From: Candolleomyces eurysporus | Lineage: Eukaryota > Basidiomycota > Agaricomycetes > Agaricales > Psathyrellaceae | Direction: 5' to 3' | Assembly: GCA_027579435.1 (NCBI GenBank) | Contig: JANBPK010001216.1 | Location: 1 to 64,000, forward strand | Length of the DNA: 64,000 nt | Part shown: in pieces, positions 34,080 through 45,014 of the stretch | Layout of the letters: the number at the start of each line of letters is the position of its first letter | How positions within the stretch are numbered: position 1 is the first letter of the stretch | Position numbers and translations under genes: made by a program | The notes under the pieces: model-generated | The model's database searches: none | The model's input: the letters and a program-made list of their open reading frames with translations, nothing else | What the model was told of the DNA's origin: nothing

Positions 34080-35900
34080 TCACTCTATACTCCCCTCTTC
34101 ACTATCAACGCCATCCCCATCATCATACTCCTCATCATACTCCAAATCCCTACTCTCCCCCTCATCAAGAATCCCACTCTTCTTATCCATGTCAAAGCTC
34201 TCATCGTCCTCCACCCTCCCCTTCCCATGATTCTGATAACTCGTTGTGTATTCACTCCCCGCCCCATATCCCTCACTCCCCGCCGTCCCCGTCCTCGCAT
34301 CCCCAGGGCCACTCTCCCCAGTAGCATTCGTCCCAGCCGTGCCCAACCTCGAGCTCGCGGCATTCCGGCGCTTACGCCTCTGGCGGGGGTGCCCTGCAGT
34401 AGTTTCCTCGCGCTTCCGCCTGATCTTCTCTCGTTCCTCCTCCCGCCTACGTCTTCGCTCTTCCATGTCGGAGTAGTCACCACCGTACCCCCAGGAGGCA
34501 CCGGCGTACCCCGACCCAGCCGTACTCGGGGGCGGGAGAGAGCTGTTGGCGGCCCCAGGGTTCACGTTGACGCCAGTAGAGTGTGCGTATTGCGGGTACG
34601 CAAGGTTATAATGGTACTCCCTATGCCTTCTATAAGGTCCCGAATTAGCATTCGAGCGCGAGGGGTTCGGCTGGAAGTGCTGCCAATGCCTGGGGAACTG
34701 CTGCTCAGACTCTGCTTCCGCTGCTGCAGGGGGGTTGGGAGGACCAGGAACAGAGACGAGCGTAGGACTGGGCAGCACCGAGCTGCTCTCTCCTAGTCTC
34801 TGCAGCTTCTCGGCGTCTTCGTCCACGTCCGTGACGTCCGCCTCTTTCTCTCTGTCCACGCCGGCCCGTGGCTGATGTGGGCGTGCGTGGTCATGGCTCG
34901 ACCGTGGGCTCGCAGCGCCTCCACTCTTCCTCTTCTCCTCCCGCTCGATGCTCTTCCGCGCAAGAGGGGAGCCGGGAGCCTCTTGTTGGACTTCTCCTTC
35001 ACCGCTCCTTCGGGCAGCACCGTCTAGCCTCTTCATTCTAAACTCTCCCGCGCTCGTCCCCATCCGACTGCCCGAGTTCGATTCTGTAGACGGGGGACTC
35101 TGCGGAGGCTCGTACGCCGATCTCTGCAGAGACGGGTACGCCGTAGTCGCTGTGGGTTCAGGTTCTTCACGTTGCTGCTGCTGCTGTTGTAAGAGCTGTT
35201 GCTGCTGCAGCACCTGCTGCCTCTCTAGCTCCCTCTGCCTCTCCATCTCCTGGTCCGCCGTCGACGGCGGCAAGAACGCGAACAAATCCTCATCCTCACT
35301 CTCCTCTTCCTCCTCCTCATCAATATCATACTCGTCCTCCTCTTCCTGAATCCCAAACTGCTGGTGCTGGTGCTGTTGGTGCTGTTGCGGGTGGTGCCCG
35401 GGTCCACCTCCAGCGGCAGACCCCAGCCCCCTCCTCGACGCACCCCTCCTCCTTGAGGAAGGTGGTGGCGGTCCGCTAGCATACGAAATCGGACTCGGAC
35501 TCGCAGCGTCGCTCGCAGAGTAGGGAGGGGAGGGGGAGGAGCTCGTTGGATCCGCATTAAACCCATACTGAGCCTGATAGGCCTGCTGCCTGAACGGATT
35601 GGGGTTCGCAGTGCCCGGCCGTCCTAGGAGCCCGGTGCTCGTCGTCGGACGCCCAGACGAGGTCTGCGGCGGCGGTGCAGAAGAATACGGGTAGGCGAAG
35701 GGTCTCGAGGTGGAGGCCTCGGCACCACCACTCTCGAAGGCATTGAAACTGAAGGGCGATTGGGATGACGATGAAGACGAGGAAGGCTGTGGCTCGGACG
35801 GTGGGGGGAGGTTGTTGGCAAAAGGTGTGGACGACGTTGACGACGACGAGGTAGGGGGGTTGTTGTAGTTGTTGTCGGTGTAGTTGCTTGTGTGATCCAT
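34080..35900 (-). CDS. PQ gene copy 2: 606-residue low-complexity, intrinsically disordered protein
   Basis: A single open frame starts at ATG 35900 (MDHTSNYTDNNYNN). Order of segments: Ser/Pro/Asn-rich 1-90; GRPTTSTGLLGRPGTANPNP near 90-110; Pro/Ser-rich; His/Gln-rich; acidic DIDEEEEEESEDED; poly-Gln around 220-245; Ser/Pro-rich with SGSRMGTSAGEFRM; PSRSNANSGPYRRHREYHYN near 410-430; YAGASWGYGGDYSDMEE; a basic RRRRREEEREKIRRKRE helix; an acidic C-terminus with ESFDMDKKSGIL. There is no signal peptide or membrane segment. The copy-conserved HREYHYNLAYPQYA motif is the likeliest functional core. I know no family. Coding status is supported by conservation of the frame with PQ-1. Confidence 0.82.
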   Translation of the reverse strand: MDHTSNYTDNNYNNPPTSSSSTSSTPFANNLPPPSEPQPSSSSSSSQSPFSFNAFESGGAEASTSRPFAYPYSSAPPPQTSSGRPTTSTGLLGRPGTANPNPFRQQAYQAQYGFNADPTSSSPSPPYSASDAASPSPISYASGPPPPSSRRRGASRRGLGSAAGGGPGHHPQQHQQHQHQQFGIQEEEDEYDIDEEEEEESEDEDLFAFLPPSTADQEMERQRELERQQVLQQQQLLQQQQQQREEPEPTATTAYPSLQRSAYEPPQSPPSTESNSGSRMGTSAGEFRMKRLDGAARRSGEGEVQQEAPGSPLARKSIEREEKRKSGGAASPRSSHDHARPHQPRAGVDREKEADVTDVDEDAEKLQRLGESSSVLPSPTLVSVPGPPNPPAAAEAESEQQFPRHWQHFQPNPSRSNANSGPYRRHREYHYNLAYPQYAHSTGVNVNPGAANSSLPPPSTAGSGYAGASWGYGGDYSDMEERRRRREEEREKIRRKREETTAGHPRQRRKRRNAASSRLGTAGTNATGESGPGDARTGTAGSEGYGAGSEYTTSYQNHGKGRVEDDESFDMDKKSGILDEGESRDLEYDEEYDDGDGVDSEEGSIE

Positions 35901-38900
35901 TCTCGCTCGCTTTGCTCCGTGTCGGCGCCGCGGCTGCTACCGAATGGAGGGGTATAAGGGCGTCGTCGGCTGGTGGGTGTGGGGTAGGGTAGGAATGAGG
36001 GGATGGTCTTTGAACGGATGATAGGTAACAACTACAAACCCGATCACAATCCAGGAACCCAGCTAAATGGAGCCAATTTCCCGATCAAAACGAACCTGCG
36101 CGTGGTCACTGTGGATCAATCCCCGATGGCCGGCGTTGCTGCGAATGCAACTGGGACGAGACTTGGGTGAGGAGACCGCGCTAGAGGCAGGAGGATGTGA
36201 TGGGCGATAGAGCTACTTACTACTCACTCACTACACCATGAGTGGTTGACCACACATGTCTATCAGACGGTCCGGTCCGTCTGTCCATCCTGGAATGGCA
36301 AGACATGTCAGTGACCGGCGATTTGAAAAATCCTGACAGGAGGAACTCTAGAAAAGGCTATTCACTTTGTCTTATTTTCCGCTACAGTCCCCGAATAATA
36401 CAGACGGAGAAAAGCCTAGCCAAGGACCGTGTTAAATGTTCAACACAAAACTGATCAATGTTCACTCAAAAGGTATGCTTGGACCCTTGGCGTGTTGTAC
36501 CGTTCCAGAGAGTCGGACGTCCTACAAGGTGCTGGTAGTTACGTCGCCAGTTCTCTCCCGCGACAAAAGCTTCTGACCCAAGGAAAAGGTCCAAAGGCTC
36601 TCAGGCAGCTAGGTTCTCATCGGCCTCTTCCATCAGATAGCATTCACCGCCAGGCAGCTTCCAGAGTGACCGTAAGTACCAGATGAGAAAATGAGAGCCA
36701 AGGTCAAGTCACTGGGAATGCTATCGTGTTACTAGACTGCTGTAAGTTTAAAATTTCGAGAGGGCGCGGGATGTTCTCGTCATTCTAGATCTTATCCCAC
36801 AGCCCCCGACCAACATAGTCGGAGAAAGGTTAGCCCAGGACCGTGTTCATTCTCAATACTTTCTCCACAATACTGATATTCTTTCTAAAACAGGTACCAT
36901 TTGTACCGTCCAAGGAATCGGTCCTACAAGCAGACGTTGATAGTTCCATGAGTCGTTTCTCCGCCCCAGGCCAAAGTCTCTCTGTTGGTTGAGAAAAACA
37001 TTGACAAACCGCATACCAGACAGAACCTGACAGTGCCTGTGGATCTGAGAGCCGGCACTCGAGGCACTCATGTACCAGCCCAAGCGTCAGGCCACATCTG
37101 TCAATGGACGGCGTCCACCATCAGTTATCTGCCAGGAAGACTGACGAACAGTAATAGGGACGGAGATTATTGTCTAAAGATCCAGCCCTCGGTAGCAGGA
37201 CTACAAGTTACGACACTTACCATTGGACTACCAAACACACCAGAGTGAGAAAGGCGAAAACTTAATTCTACCCACTGCGCAGATTGACCTTAACGGGCCC
37301 CACACCAGAGCGATAAAGGCGAAAGACCGCTGGCCACGTTAACCTCAACGGACCCAGAATTCCATTTCGCTTTCCCATCCACTAAGAAAGGATAAACACA
37401 CACGAGACTTCCAGCCCCCAAAAGCCCATACAGCCATTGTCCCTGGCACTGTGGCAAACTGATCTACTATGTCATCATTTGAGCGATCGAACTGTTGACC
37501 TCAGTCCCCTCTTTTTGCTCAGGCTAGACACACCCAACCCGTGTTTTCTCCGTCGACATACCCCAAAATAGATCGACCAAAGATAGGTTGTACATAAGGT
37601 GGACAGAAGGTTTTGGTACGCATCTCATCTCGGGTTCTCGAGTTCTCTCACCTTCAGTGTTTTCTGGAGGCTGTGTACGTATACATCTACGTATGTGTAC
37701 CTTTTGCGCGAATTGATTTGATTTGTTGTAGTGCATGTGGAGCACCCGTCCAGTCTATCACTCCAACTCGGCTACAAGGAACATCATAGAAAACGTAACT
37801 CGGGGTTTCCAAATATCTACTAGCCTGATTTTGAACTGCACGCACTCTGGACACGCGGCGGACGCGTGGACCCCATGTGGCCCCCTGATCGTGAAAGCGC
37901 TTATTTGCCGGGTCTCAGGCATGCACAATGCGTCCCTAGAACCTAATCAGTCCTCGTGCTCTGAAATGCGTTTGTTCGATCACGCCTCTCGATCGATCGA
38001 TCACCTTGTGCAATATGCGGGTGTGCCTGCTGAGGCTAACCAAGACGTCCAGTGTCCCCGAGGCGCGTTGATGATGAATAGGCGCTCGCCCTAACTAACG
38101 CTCATTTAGTCGGATCTGTCGCTCGAATACTTGGATTGAGTCGGGAGGTGGCGAGACCTGGTATGTATGCTGTAGGAACAACGCCTCTTAGTACAAAGAA
38201 CCACGCGGTGCATCGTGCTGATAATGCACTATATGGCTATCGGCCAAACCAAACCAAACGCATTTCTTCATCTCGCTCGGATCTGTCAGTATAGATTTGG
38301 GCCTAGCCAAGTAGCCCATCGCAAGGTAATCAAGGTCTGCTTGAAAATAACCTTCCTCCATCGTGTTCGAACTCGGCAGTCCAAACGTGCAAGTCGGAAG
38401 CAAATTCCTGACCTCCGGAAAAGTGAAATCCGTGACAAGTAAACGGTTTGAAGTTGACCCTGAGCTAATTAAGGTTTATCGTAGTAGAGAAATTTGTACA
38501 GAGCCATCCGGATTCGATGGATAGTGGCAAATAAGGCTCTCAGATTTTCAGCCTCTTTGATCATCTTCCAAAGAGACGAGTAACAAGGTCAGAGATGATT
38601 GTCTCAGAAGCACTGGCTCCCGGGTGGTAGGAGTAGCGAAGTACTTGTCGTGAGCCTTCGAGAACAAATGGCAGTGACAAGACGGGTTCAAGTTAGTCAC
38701 CGGGTACGTTCATGCGAACGGAATGATATCCCATCTCTTGTTCTCACCCACAAGTAAGAAGGAATCAACGTGATCTCTAACCCTCGAGAAGGCCTAAATA
38801 GCACTCCCACCCGTGGTCTGAAAGCGGTCTATGTGCTCGTTGCTCAGCACACGATCAAGTAAACCTCTGACACTCGAATCTCCTCTCTTGCTGGACAACT

Positions 38901-39619
38901 TCCATTAACATAATTTAGATCCAAGTTCCAAGTCCAGCCCGCGTGATGCCGCAGTCAATATCTCCGTCGATGTACCCCAAGTGTCAAGCACGCCATCATC
39001 AGGACAGAATGTGGTACCCATCTCGAGTTCTGTTCTCTGAAGGCTATGTATCTTCATGTGCCTTTTGCGTCGAATTGAGTCTTCCGCGATTGAAGCATGT
39101 GGAACATCTGTATAGTATCACCCGGCCCTGGTTCTCATAAACAGAAATAGAACGGGATATGTCGGAGTCTACCCGCCTACAACGCCTCTGCTTAAAGCGA
39201 AGGCGCTGGTTCATCAGGACTTGCACAACGCGACTCTACCTGCGAATCTCGGTCCACCTTTCGACGTATTTCTCCAAGTATTTTGAACTTGTCCGGGCGT
39301 TGGCTGTAATGCCGCAACCAATAGATATAAATTCGGTATGATATCATCTCCTGGCTTTGTTGTTTTATTGTTGAAGGCTATGTCCTAGTTACTAGTAGCA
39401 CCTTTGGCACATATGCAATTGGGACCTGCGTGTATTACGTCCATCACTCGACCTTAACAACTAATCTTTCTCTCAAATTAGCAGGGAGGACCCGAAATAC
39501 CTTACAGTCCACTCGCTTATGTACGACTTGCCTCGGATCTAATGACCACGAAAACGCGTGATGACGGTCTTCGATTCGAGGCGCTTATTCACCTCTTGAA
39601 ACGCGCGCGCGTCTCTATC
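35901..39619. repeat. Long noncoding stretch of block 2
   Basis: No gene is seen. It starts with the PQ-2 promoter, then matches 20900-25310 of block 1 in order, including the repeated GACGGAGAAA motif (about 36403 and 36822), the AGCCCCC/AAAAGCCC motif (about 37410) and the GGCTATG repeats (about 37670, 39045, 39375). Confidence 0.7.
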
Positions 39620-40045
39620 AGGGAACTTGAAGAGAACCAGAATCTCAGGCTAGCCGACAGGATGCATTGCGAAGAGCGGGGGTGGCATGCAGGGTCCCAA
39701 GCTTCTGTACGTCGATTTCCAACCAACTTGACAACTTGAATACGCTTTACATGACCGCGGATATCAATGACATGATCTCCGGCTGGCATCGATAGGGTTA
39801 CGCGAAAGGACATGTAAGCTCCCGACGCTTCCCTCGATCTCCAAATCGTGCAACGATATAAGTTCTCCAGAGCCAACGCAATCAAGAAGCCTCAACCTGG
39901 TCCCTCCAAACCCGCGATTCTAAATGCTGTAGCAGTGGGCAGGCAGACGCAGCAAAGTTTTGTTGACGCTGGTCATAAAGTCAATTTTCAGAAGGAAACT
40001 GTGAGTAAGTGGAAGGCATATGCGAATAAAGCTGGCAAAAAGTAG
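39620..40045 (+). pseudogene. 5'-truncated relic of the small secreted-protein gene
   Basis: This matches the second half of the gene at 41777-42640. Its clearest part reads RANAIKKPQPGPSKP...AVAVGRQTQQSFVDAG and ends AYANKAGKK-stop at 40043-40045. The signal-peptide exon is missing. A GTAAGC donor at about 39811 and a CTCCAG acceptor at about 39874 mark the old intron. Confidence 0.6.
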
Positions 40046-40196
40046 TTCATCAGCATTCTGTTCCCTGTTTCACTAGATACGGTGTATCGGTAATTCGTTA
40101 TATTCGATCTGATATGTAGTGAACTTGTATGTTAGAAGGCGTTTGAGTGGGGTGGTATTCTGTGAGTGTATCCGAAGTTTCTAGTTGTTTGAAGGC

Positions 40197-41066
40197 CTAA
40201 GCAGTGCCAGAGACACCACCCTTTACAGCCTGCCAACTCGGCCGAGCTCTCAATTCATCAATCCACCTTCGAATCATTCGGGGAAGCAAATCATATCAAT
40301 CGACAACATAACAGGAAAGTCAGATCAGATCGCTCACCTCGAGACATTCGGCCTCTCTTCAAAGACTTTCGTCCCAACCTGCAAAAGCAACTCGGCATAG
40401 GGTAGGTGTGACAGGTCAGCTAAGGTGACTTGATCGCCAGCAAGGTACTTCTGCTTCGACAAAATCTGGTCGTAAACGTCGAGCTTCTTCGCAAGCTCGG
40501 CCACAAGAGACTCGAATAGTGCTTCGTCTGCTGGGATACCTGTAAATCTGTATACCAACAATGAAGCGTAAATGATCAGTCAAGGTTGACAGCTGTAGAA
40601 TGCTTGAAAGGCTTACACTGGCTTGAAAATCTTGTCGAAAACAGCTTTGGAGGCATATGGATCGTAGTTGAAAGCCTCTATGGAAGCGGCCTGTTCGAAC
40701 AATGCCTTGGCCTTCAGGTCCTTTGGGATGAGAGGTGTGCCTTGGTCCGCGTACTTCTCAGCGATGTAGGTCGCGATCGCACGGCTCTCGTACAAAATAA
40801 ACCCATCATCATCCTATTTGAGTGTATAGTTGATCCAGGCAACGTTAACACAGTTATGCGTCAATCAAACTTTGAAATCCAGAGCGACGACTCACAATGT
40901 AAGGAACTTGTCCGAACGGCATCTTATCCAAGAACCCTGGAGCTTTATGCTCGCCCTTGACCAGATCGACAAGGACGAATGTGAAAGGGACGGCTTTCTC
41001 GTGCAGTGTCATAGCCACGCGCTGGGTGGAAGTGGAGCGAGGGTAGCCGTAGAGTGTCAAAACCAT
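40197..41066 (-). CDS. Glutathione S-transferase, phi-like (GST-2)
   Basis: Exons 41066-40896, 40813-40617, 40547-40338 and 40266-40197 make 215 residues, all splice phases consistent. The N-terminal domain opens MVLTLYGYPRSTSTQRVAMT. The Ser/Thr cluster near residue 11 is where phi-type enzymes carry the catalytic serine. PFGQVPYI and ESRAIATYIAEKYADQGTPL form the glutathione site. The C-terminal domain has QILSKQKYLAGDQVTLADLS and ends WQAVKGGVSGTA. GST-3 is a close tandem sister. It probably works in cytosolic detoxification or oxidative stress. Confidence 0.92.
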
Positions 41067-41776
41067 TTTTCAAAGAGAAGGATCAGTTCAAGTAGAAGCC
41101 TGGGCCCGATGTCCTTGGGAAAAGAATGTTGGGGTCTGGCATGATTCCACCAGGTTAAGTACCTTCTGTAGAGAGTCACACGGAAACTCCGGGGTCCACG
41201 CACAGTGTGACCGTATACAAGGAGTAATCGCAACACCTGGTACATCGATTATCAAGACCGTTTCATTATTAATTCAAAATCATGGATGCAGGACTTTGAA
41301 TGTGTCAGCCATTATTGATTATCCTCTGAACTTCTGCGAGCTCATCAGATTTACGGTACGACGTTCCCGAATTCGGAGTTCTATACGCCTTAAATAGTCG
41401 CCAAATGAGTGGCGAGACAAAAAACAGGCCGAAAAAGGTTCGCTTAAGGGGTAGGCATAGCAGCGATACAGTAACGAACCACATCAGCCTTTTATAAGCA
41501 AGTGCCAGGCCGAGATGGTTATCAGCTATAGCAAGGGAAGAGTGAGAAATTGCCAAGGTCCGTTTGTGGAAATGCGACTGGGGAGGCGAGAGTAGTGGCA
41601 CTGTAAGAAAGGAGGGGAATTCGCAGACCGTGAAAGAAGTCCGTCATTGTGACAGACAGATTGGCTCAGACCACTTCTTTATTTTGACCCTCTATTCTTC
41701 GACGTGCACTCATTTCCCACTCTTTTATCCCATCGTCCAATTATTCGACAAATTATTCTTTGGGGTTCCGTTGACC
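41067..41776. promoter_or_regulatory. Divergent promoter region GST-2 / secreted-protein gene 1
   Basis: The left part matches the GST-3 upstream flank (43750-44200). The right part, near 41740-41776, matches the sequence before secreted-protein gene 2 (TTCTTTGGRGTTCCGTT just before the ATG). No gene is seen. Confidence 0.6.
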
Positions 41777-42640
41777 ATGAAGTACTCTGCTGCAACCATC
41801 ACCGTTGCTACCGTACTCGCTCCCAAACTTGCTTTCGTCTCCGGGCTCCCCATGCGGTTCCCTGAAGACGATATGGACCTTAGCGTCGAGATGCGGGAAG
41901 TCGTAAGTCTGCTATTCTCCTAGAAATGCCAGGGGTCTGAACACTGGGGCACACTCCAGGACATCGGAATCGAGGACGTCTGGGCGCGGGGCCTCCAGCT
42001 GCTCGACGATATCTATTCTCGAGGCGTGCATTCTATACACCTCTTCTTTCTTCCACATAGCCGTGTTTCTGTTCACTCTTACTGACGCACACACATTCGG
42101 ATGGACGACGATGACCTCTTTTGTATGCCCGTAGCCCGTGCCGGTGCACATTCCCACTCCCCCGCATCTTGGCATGGTCTCCAAGGCCGCGATATGCCCA
42201 AGAACGCCGGTGCGAGTAAGTTGGCTCACACTTTGAGGGATGAGATTGCGAAGAGTGGGGTGGTATGCAGGGTCTCAAGCTTCCGTACGTCGATTCGTAA
42301 CCGACTTGTCAATGCATTTCACCCGATGGCTGATTTAAATGACCTGCATCTCCAGCTAGCACATCGACAGAATTTCGCGACAGGACATGTAAGCTCCCGA
42401 CGCTAAAATCGTGCAACGATATCTGACATATGAGTTCTTAAGAGCCAACGCAATCAAGAAGCCCCAACCTGGCCCCTCCAAACCCGGGGTTCCACATGCT
42501 GTAGCAGTGGGCAGGCAGACGCAGCAAATCTTTGCTGACGTTGGTCGTAAAATCAACCTTCAGAAGAAAACAAGTGGAAGGAATATACGAATAAAGCTGG
42601 GAAGAAGTGGATCATCGATATTCTGTTCCCTGTTCTACTA
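41777..42640 (+). CDS. Small secreted-protein gene 1 (family of unknown function)
   Basis: Exon 1 (41777-41902) encodes MKYSAATITVATVLAPKLAF and continues to DDMDLSVEMREV, a Lys-start hydrophobic signal peptide followed by an acidic stretch. Exon 2 (41960-42025) encodes ...DVWARGLQLLDDIYSRG. Both exons and both introns match gene 2 at 48460. Exon 3 should start near 42099, but its acceptor is altered (ATTCGG where gene 2 has TTTCAG). The later part holds ANAIKKPQPGPSKP...AVAVGRQTQQIFAD near 42440-42560, shared with the relic at 39.9 kb. The exact 3' exons are unsure. Short length, signal peptide and copy-number change fit an effector-like secreted protein, but I recognise no family. Confidence 0.55.
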
Positions 42641-44200
42641 GATATGATGTGTCGGTGATTCGTTATATTGGATCTGATATGTCGTGGACTTGTGTATTTG
42701 AATGAAGTGGCAAGTGTATACGAGGTTTCTAATTGTTTGATGATAGAGAAACCCGTCTCCTAGCTCGAAGCCTAAGCAGTACCAGAGACACCACCCTTTA
42801 CAGCCTGCCAACTCGGCCGAGCTCTCAATTCATTAATCCACCTTCGAATGATAGGAGGCAAATCATATCAATCGATGACATAACAGGAAAGTTCAGATCC
42901 GATCGCTCACCTTGAGACATTCGGCCTCTCTTCAAAGACTTTAGCCCCAACCAGCGAAAGCAACTCGGCATAGGGCAGGTGCGACAAGTCAGCCAAGGTG
43001 ACCTGATCGCCAGCAAGGTACTTCTGCTTCGACAAAATCTGGTCGTAAACGTCGAGCTTCTTGCCCAGGTCGGCCATAAGCGACTCAAATTGTGCTTCGT
43101 CTGCTGGGATACCTGTCAACCTGTATAATCAACAATGAAGCGAACATGATCAGTCAAGGTAGATATCTTTAGAATGTCTGAGAGGCTTACTCTGGCTTGA
43201 AAATCTTATCGAAAACAGCTTTCGAGGCAATTGGATTGTAGTTGAAAGCCTCGATGGAAGCGGCCTGTTCGAACAATGCCTTGGCCTTCAGGTCCTTTGG
43301 AATGAGAGGTGTGCCTTGGTCCGCGTACTTCTCAGCGACGTAGGCCGCGATCGCACGGCTCTCGTACAAGATAAACCCATCATCATCCTATTTGAGTGTA
43401 TAGTAGTTGATCAAGGCAACGTTAACACAGTTTACCTTCAATCGAACTTCAATATCCAGAGCGACGACTCACGATGTAGGGAACTTGTCCGAACGGCATC
43501 TTATCCAAGAACTCTGTGGCTTTCTGCTCGCCCTTGACCAGATCGACAAGGACGAACGTGAAAGGGACCCCTTTCTCGCGCAGTGTCGTAGCCACACGCT
43601 GGGTGCAAGTGGAGCGAGGGTAGCCGTAGAGTTTCAAAACCATTTTCCAACGAGAGGGATGAGTCGAAGTAGAGCCTGGGCTCGATGTCCTTGGGAAAAG
43701 AATGTTGGGATCTGGCTTGATTCCACCAGATTAAATACCTTCTGTAGATAGTCACAAGGAAACTCCGGCGCCCTCACCACGCACAATGTGACCGTATACA
43801 TGGAGTAATCGCAACACCTGGTAAATTGATTACCAAGACTGTTTCGTGTAATTAATTCAAAATCACGGACAAAGTACTTTGAATGTGTCAGCCACTATTG
43901 ATGTTCCTCTGAACATCTGAGAGCTCACCAGATTTACGGTACGACGTTCCCGAATTCGAAGTTCAATGGGCCTTAAATAGTGGCCAATTGAATGACGAGA
44001 TAAAAACAGCTGAAAAAGGATCGCGCTTAAGGGGTAGGCATCGCGGCGATACGGTAATGAACCACAGACAGTCTTTTTCAAGCAAATGTTTGGTCAACTA
44101 TCAGCAGCTCCAGTCTGAGATAGCTATCAACTAGACCAAGGGAAGAGTGAATAAATGACAAGGTCCAGTCGTGGAAATGCGACCGGGAGGCGAGAGTAGT
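42230..44200. repeat. Tandem duplication unit 2 (secreted protein + GST)
   Basis: Direct repeat of about 39620-41595. The two units are separated by the 5' part of secreted-protein gene 1. Confidence 0.8.
42772..43643 (-). CDS. Glutathione S-transferase, phi-like (GST-3)
   Basis: Exons 43643-43473, 43387-43191, 43120-42911 and 42841-42772 make 215 residues with the same exon sizes as GST-2. It opens MVLKLYGYPRSTCTQRVATT. Differences from GST-2 cluster in exon 3 (FESLMADLGKKLD against FESLVAELAKKLD), so the pair is recent. All motifs are intact. Confidence 0.92.
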
Positions 44201-44479
44201 GGGAGTTCAAATGTGGGCGTTCGAACATCCAGTCGCCCTCGAAGCCTCGAGCGATGGCCCCGGGTACCAGCCACTGTTTCTTTGGGAAGCTCTTCAAGCC
44301 CCTAGGTCCCCGGCGATCAAAGGAAAAAGATGGGCCAGTAACCACTAAGGCTCGCTGAAAGATGTATCTCCCGCTGCTTTCCGAACGTTTCGAGCTGTTT
44401 TCCCCATCGCATGTGAGATTTCCTTTGATAATACCCATTAGATTGCTCACCTCTTGTACCTCAAATGCGCTTTAATTGC
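43644..44479. other. Intergenic upstream of GST-3
   Basis: To about 44200 this is the duplicated GST upstream flank. Beyond that no feature is recognised. Confidence 0.55.
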
Positions 44480-44700
44480 AGCTTTGACTTTGACATTCAC
44501 TCTAATCCCCACGGATGACGAATGGATCGCCATCCTATCGGATTCTTTTAGATTAGAAGAGAAGGCTTTAAATTTGTCACTAAATGGGTGATGAAAAGGT
44601 ACAAAGCTCTTGTCAGGTAGAATGGAACAATTAATGAAAGGGAAAGGGACGTGGTTGGCCATTTGACGACGGTGAGTATTCACCTCATCCGTGATGTGTC
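44480..44700 (+). pseudogene. BTB gene fossil with internal deletion
   Basis: The bases read TLIPTDDEWIAILSDS, then after a gap FVTKWVMKRYKALVR, a stop, NGTINERERDVVGHLTTV, the order of the region that follows the BTB fold. About 120 bp between the two parts (the WHF...IELVRVGR section) are missing and there are internal stops. Confidence 0.7.
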
Positions 44701-45014
44701 CGGGATTATATCTGAAATGGATTGTATTCGCTAATCATGCATTGTCTGTAACTGGTGGTTCGCTGTATCGAGCATCGATGTCATGATCGCTGGAAGGTAG
44801 GCCTCGTTTCAAGCCTCATGGTCGTTATCTTTCTCAGCGCCAGCTCGTGTGCGCAGCGAGCATTGACATTGAGTCGTCCTCATGTTGAGCTTTATCACTC
44901 CGAGTCATCTTTAAATCAGCTGCATCCCAACCCCCTACGACGAATCATATCCTAACTCTTACTTTGTTGCAACGATTCTCAAACCTCGACCTTAAAATCC
45001 GGCTGGGACTTGTG
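44701..45014 (+). promoter_or_regulatory. Upstream region of BTB-4
   Basis: The part 44795-44945 matches 53295-53440 upstream of BTB-7 (AGGCCTCGTT, GCCAGCTCGTGTGCGCAGC, TTTATCACTC). It is a shared promoter flank different from that of BTB-1, -2 and -3. Confidence 0.5.

Larger units (their letters stand above)
31085..40266. repeat. Segmental duplication, block 2
   Basis: Same gene order and orientation as block 1 (OPT, PQ, noncoding). It ends at the secreted-protein relic and GST-2, where block 1 keeps only a GST scrap. At about 39209-39218 it carries the empty target of the transposon. Confidence 0.88.
39620..41595. repeat. Tandem duplication unit 1 (secreted protein + GST)
   Basis: Direct repeat of about 42230-44200: secreted-protein 3' part, GST on the minus strand, and its upstream flank including CAGATTTACGGTACGACG and GGCGAGAGTAGTGG. 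Confidence 0.8.
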
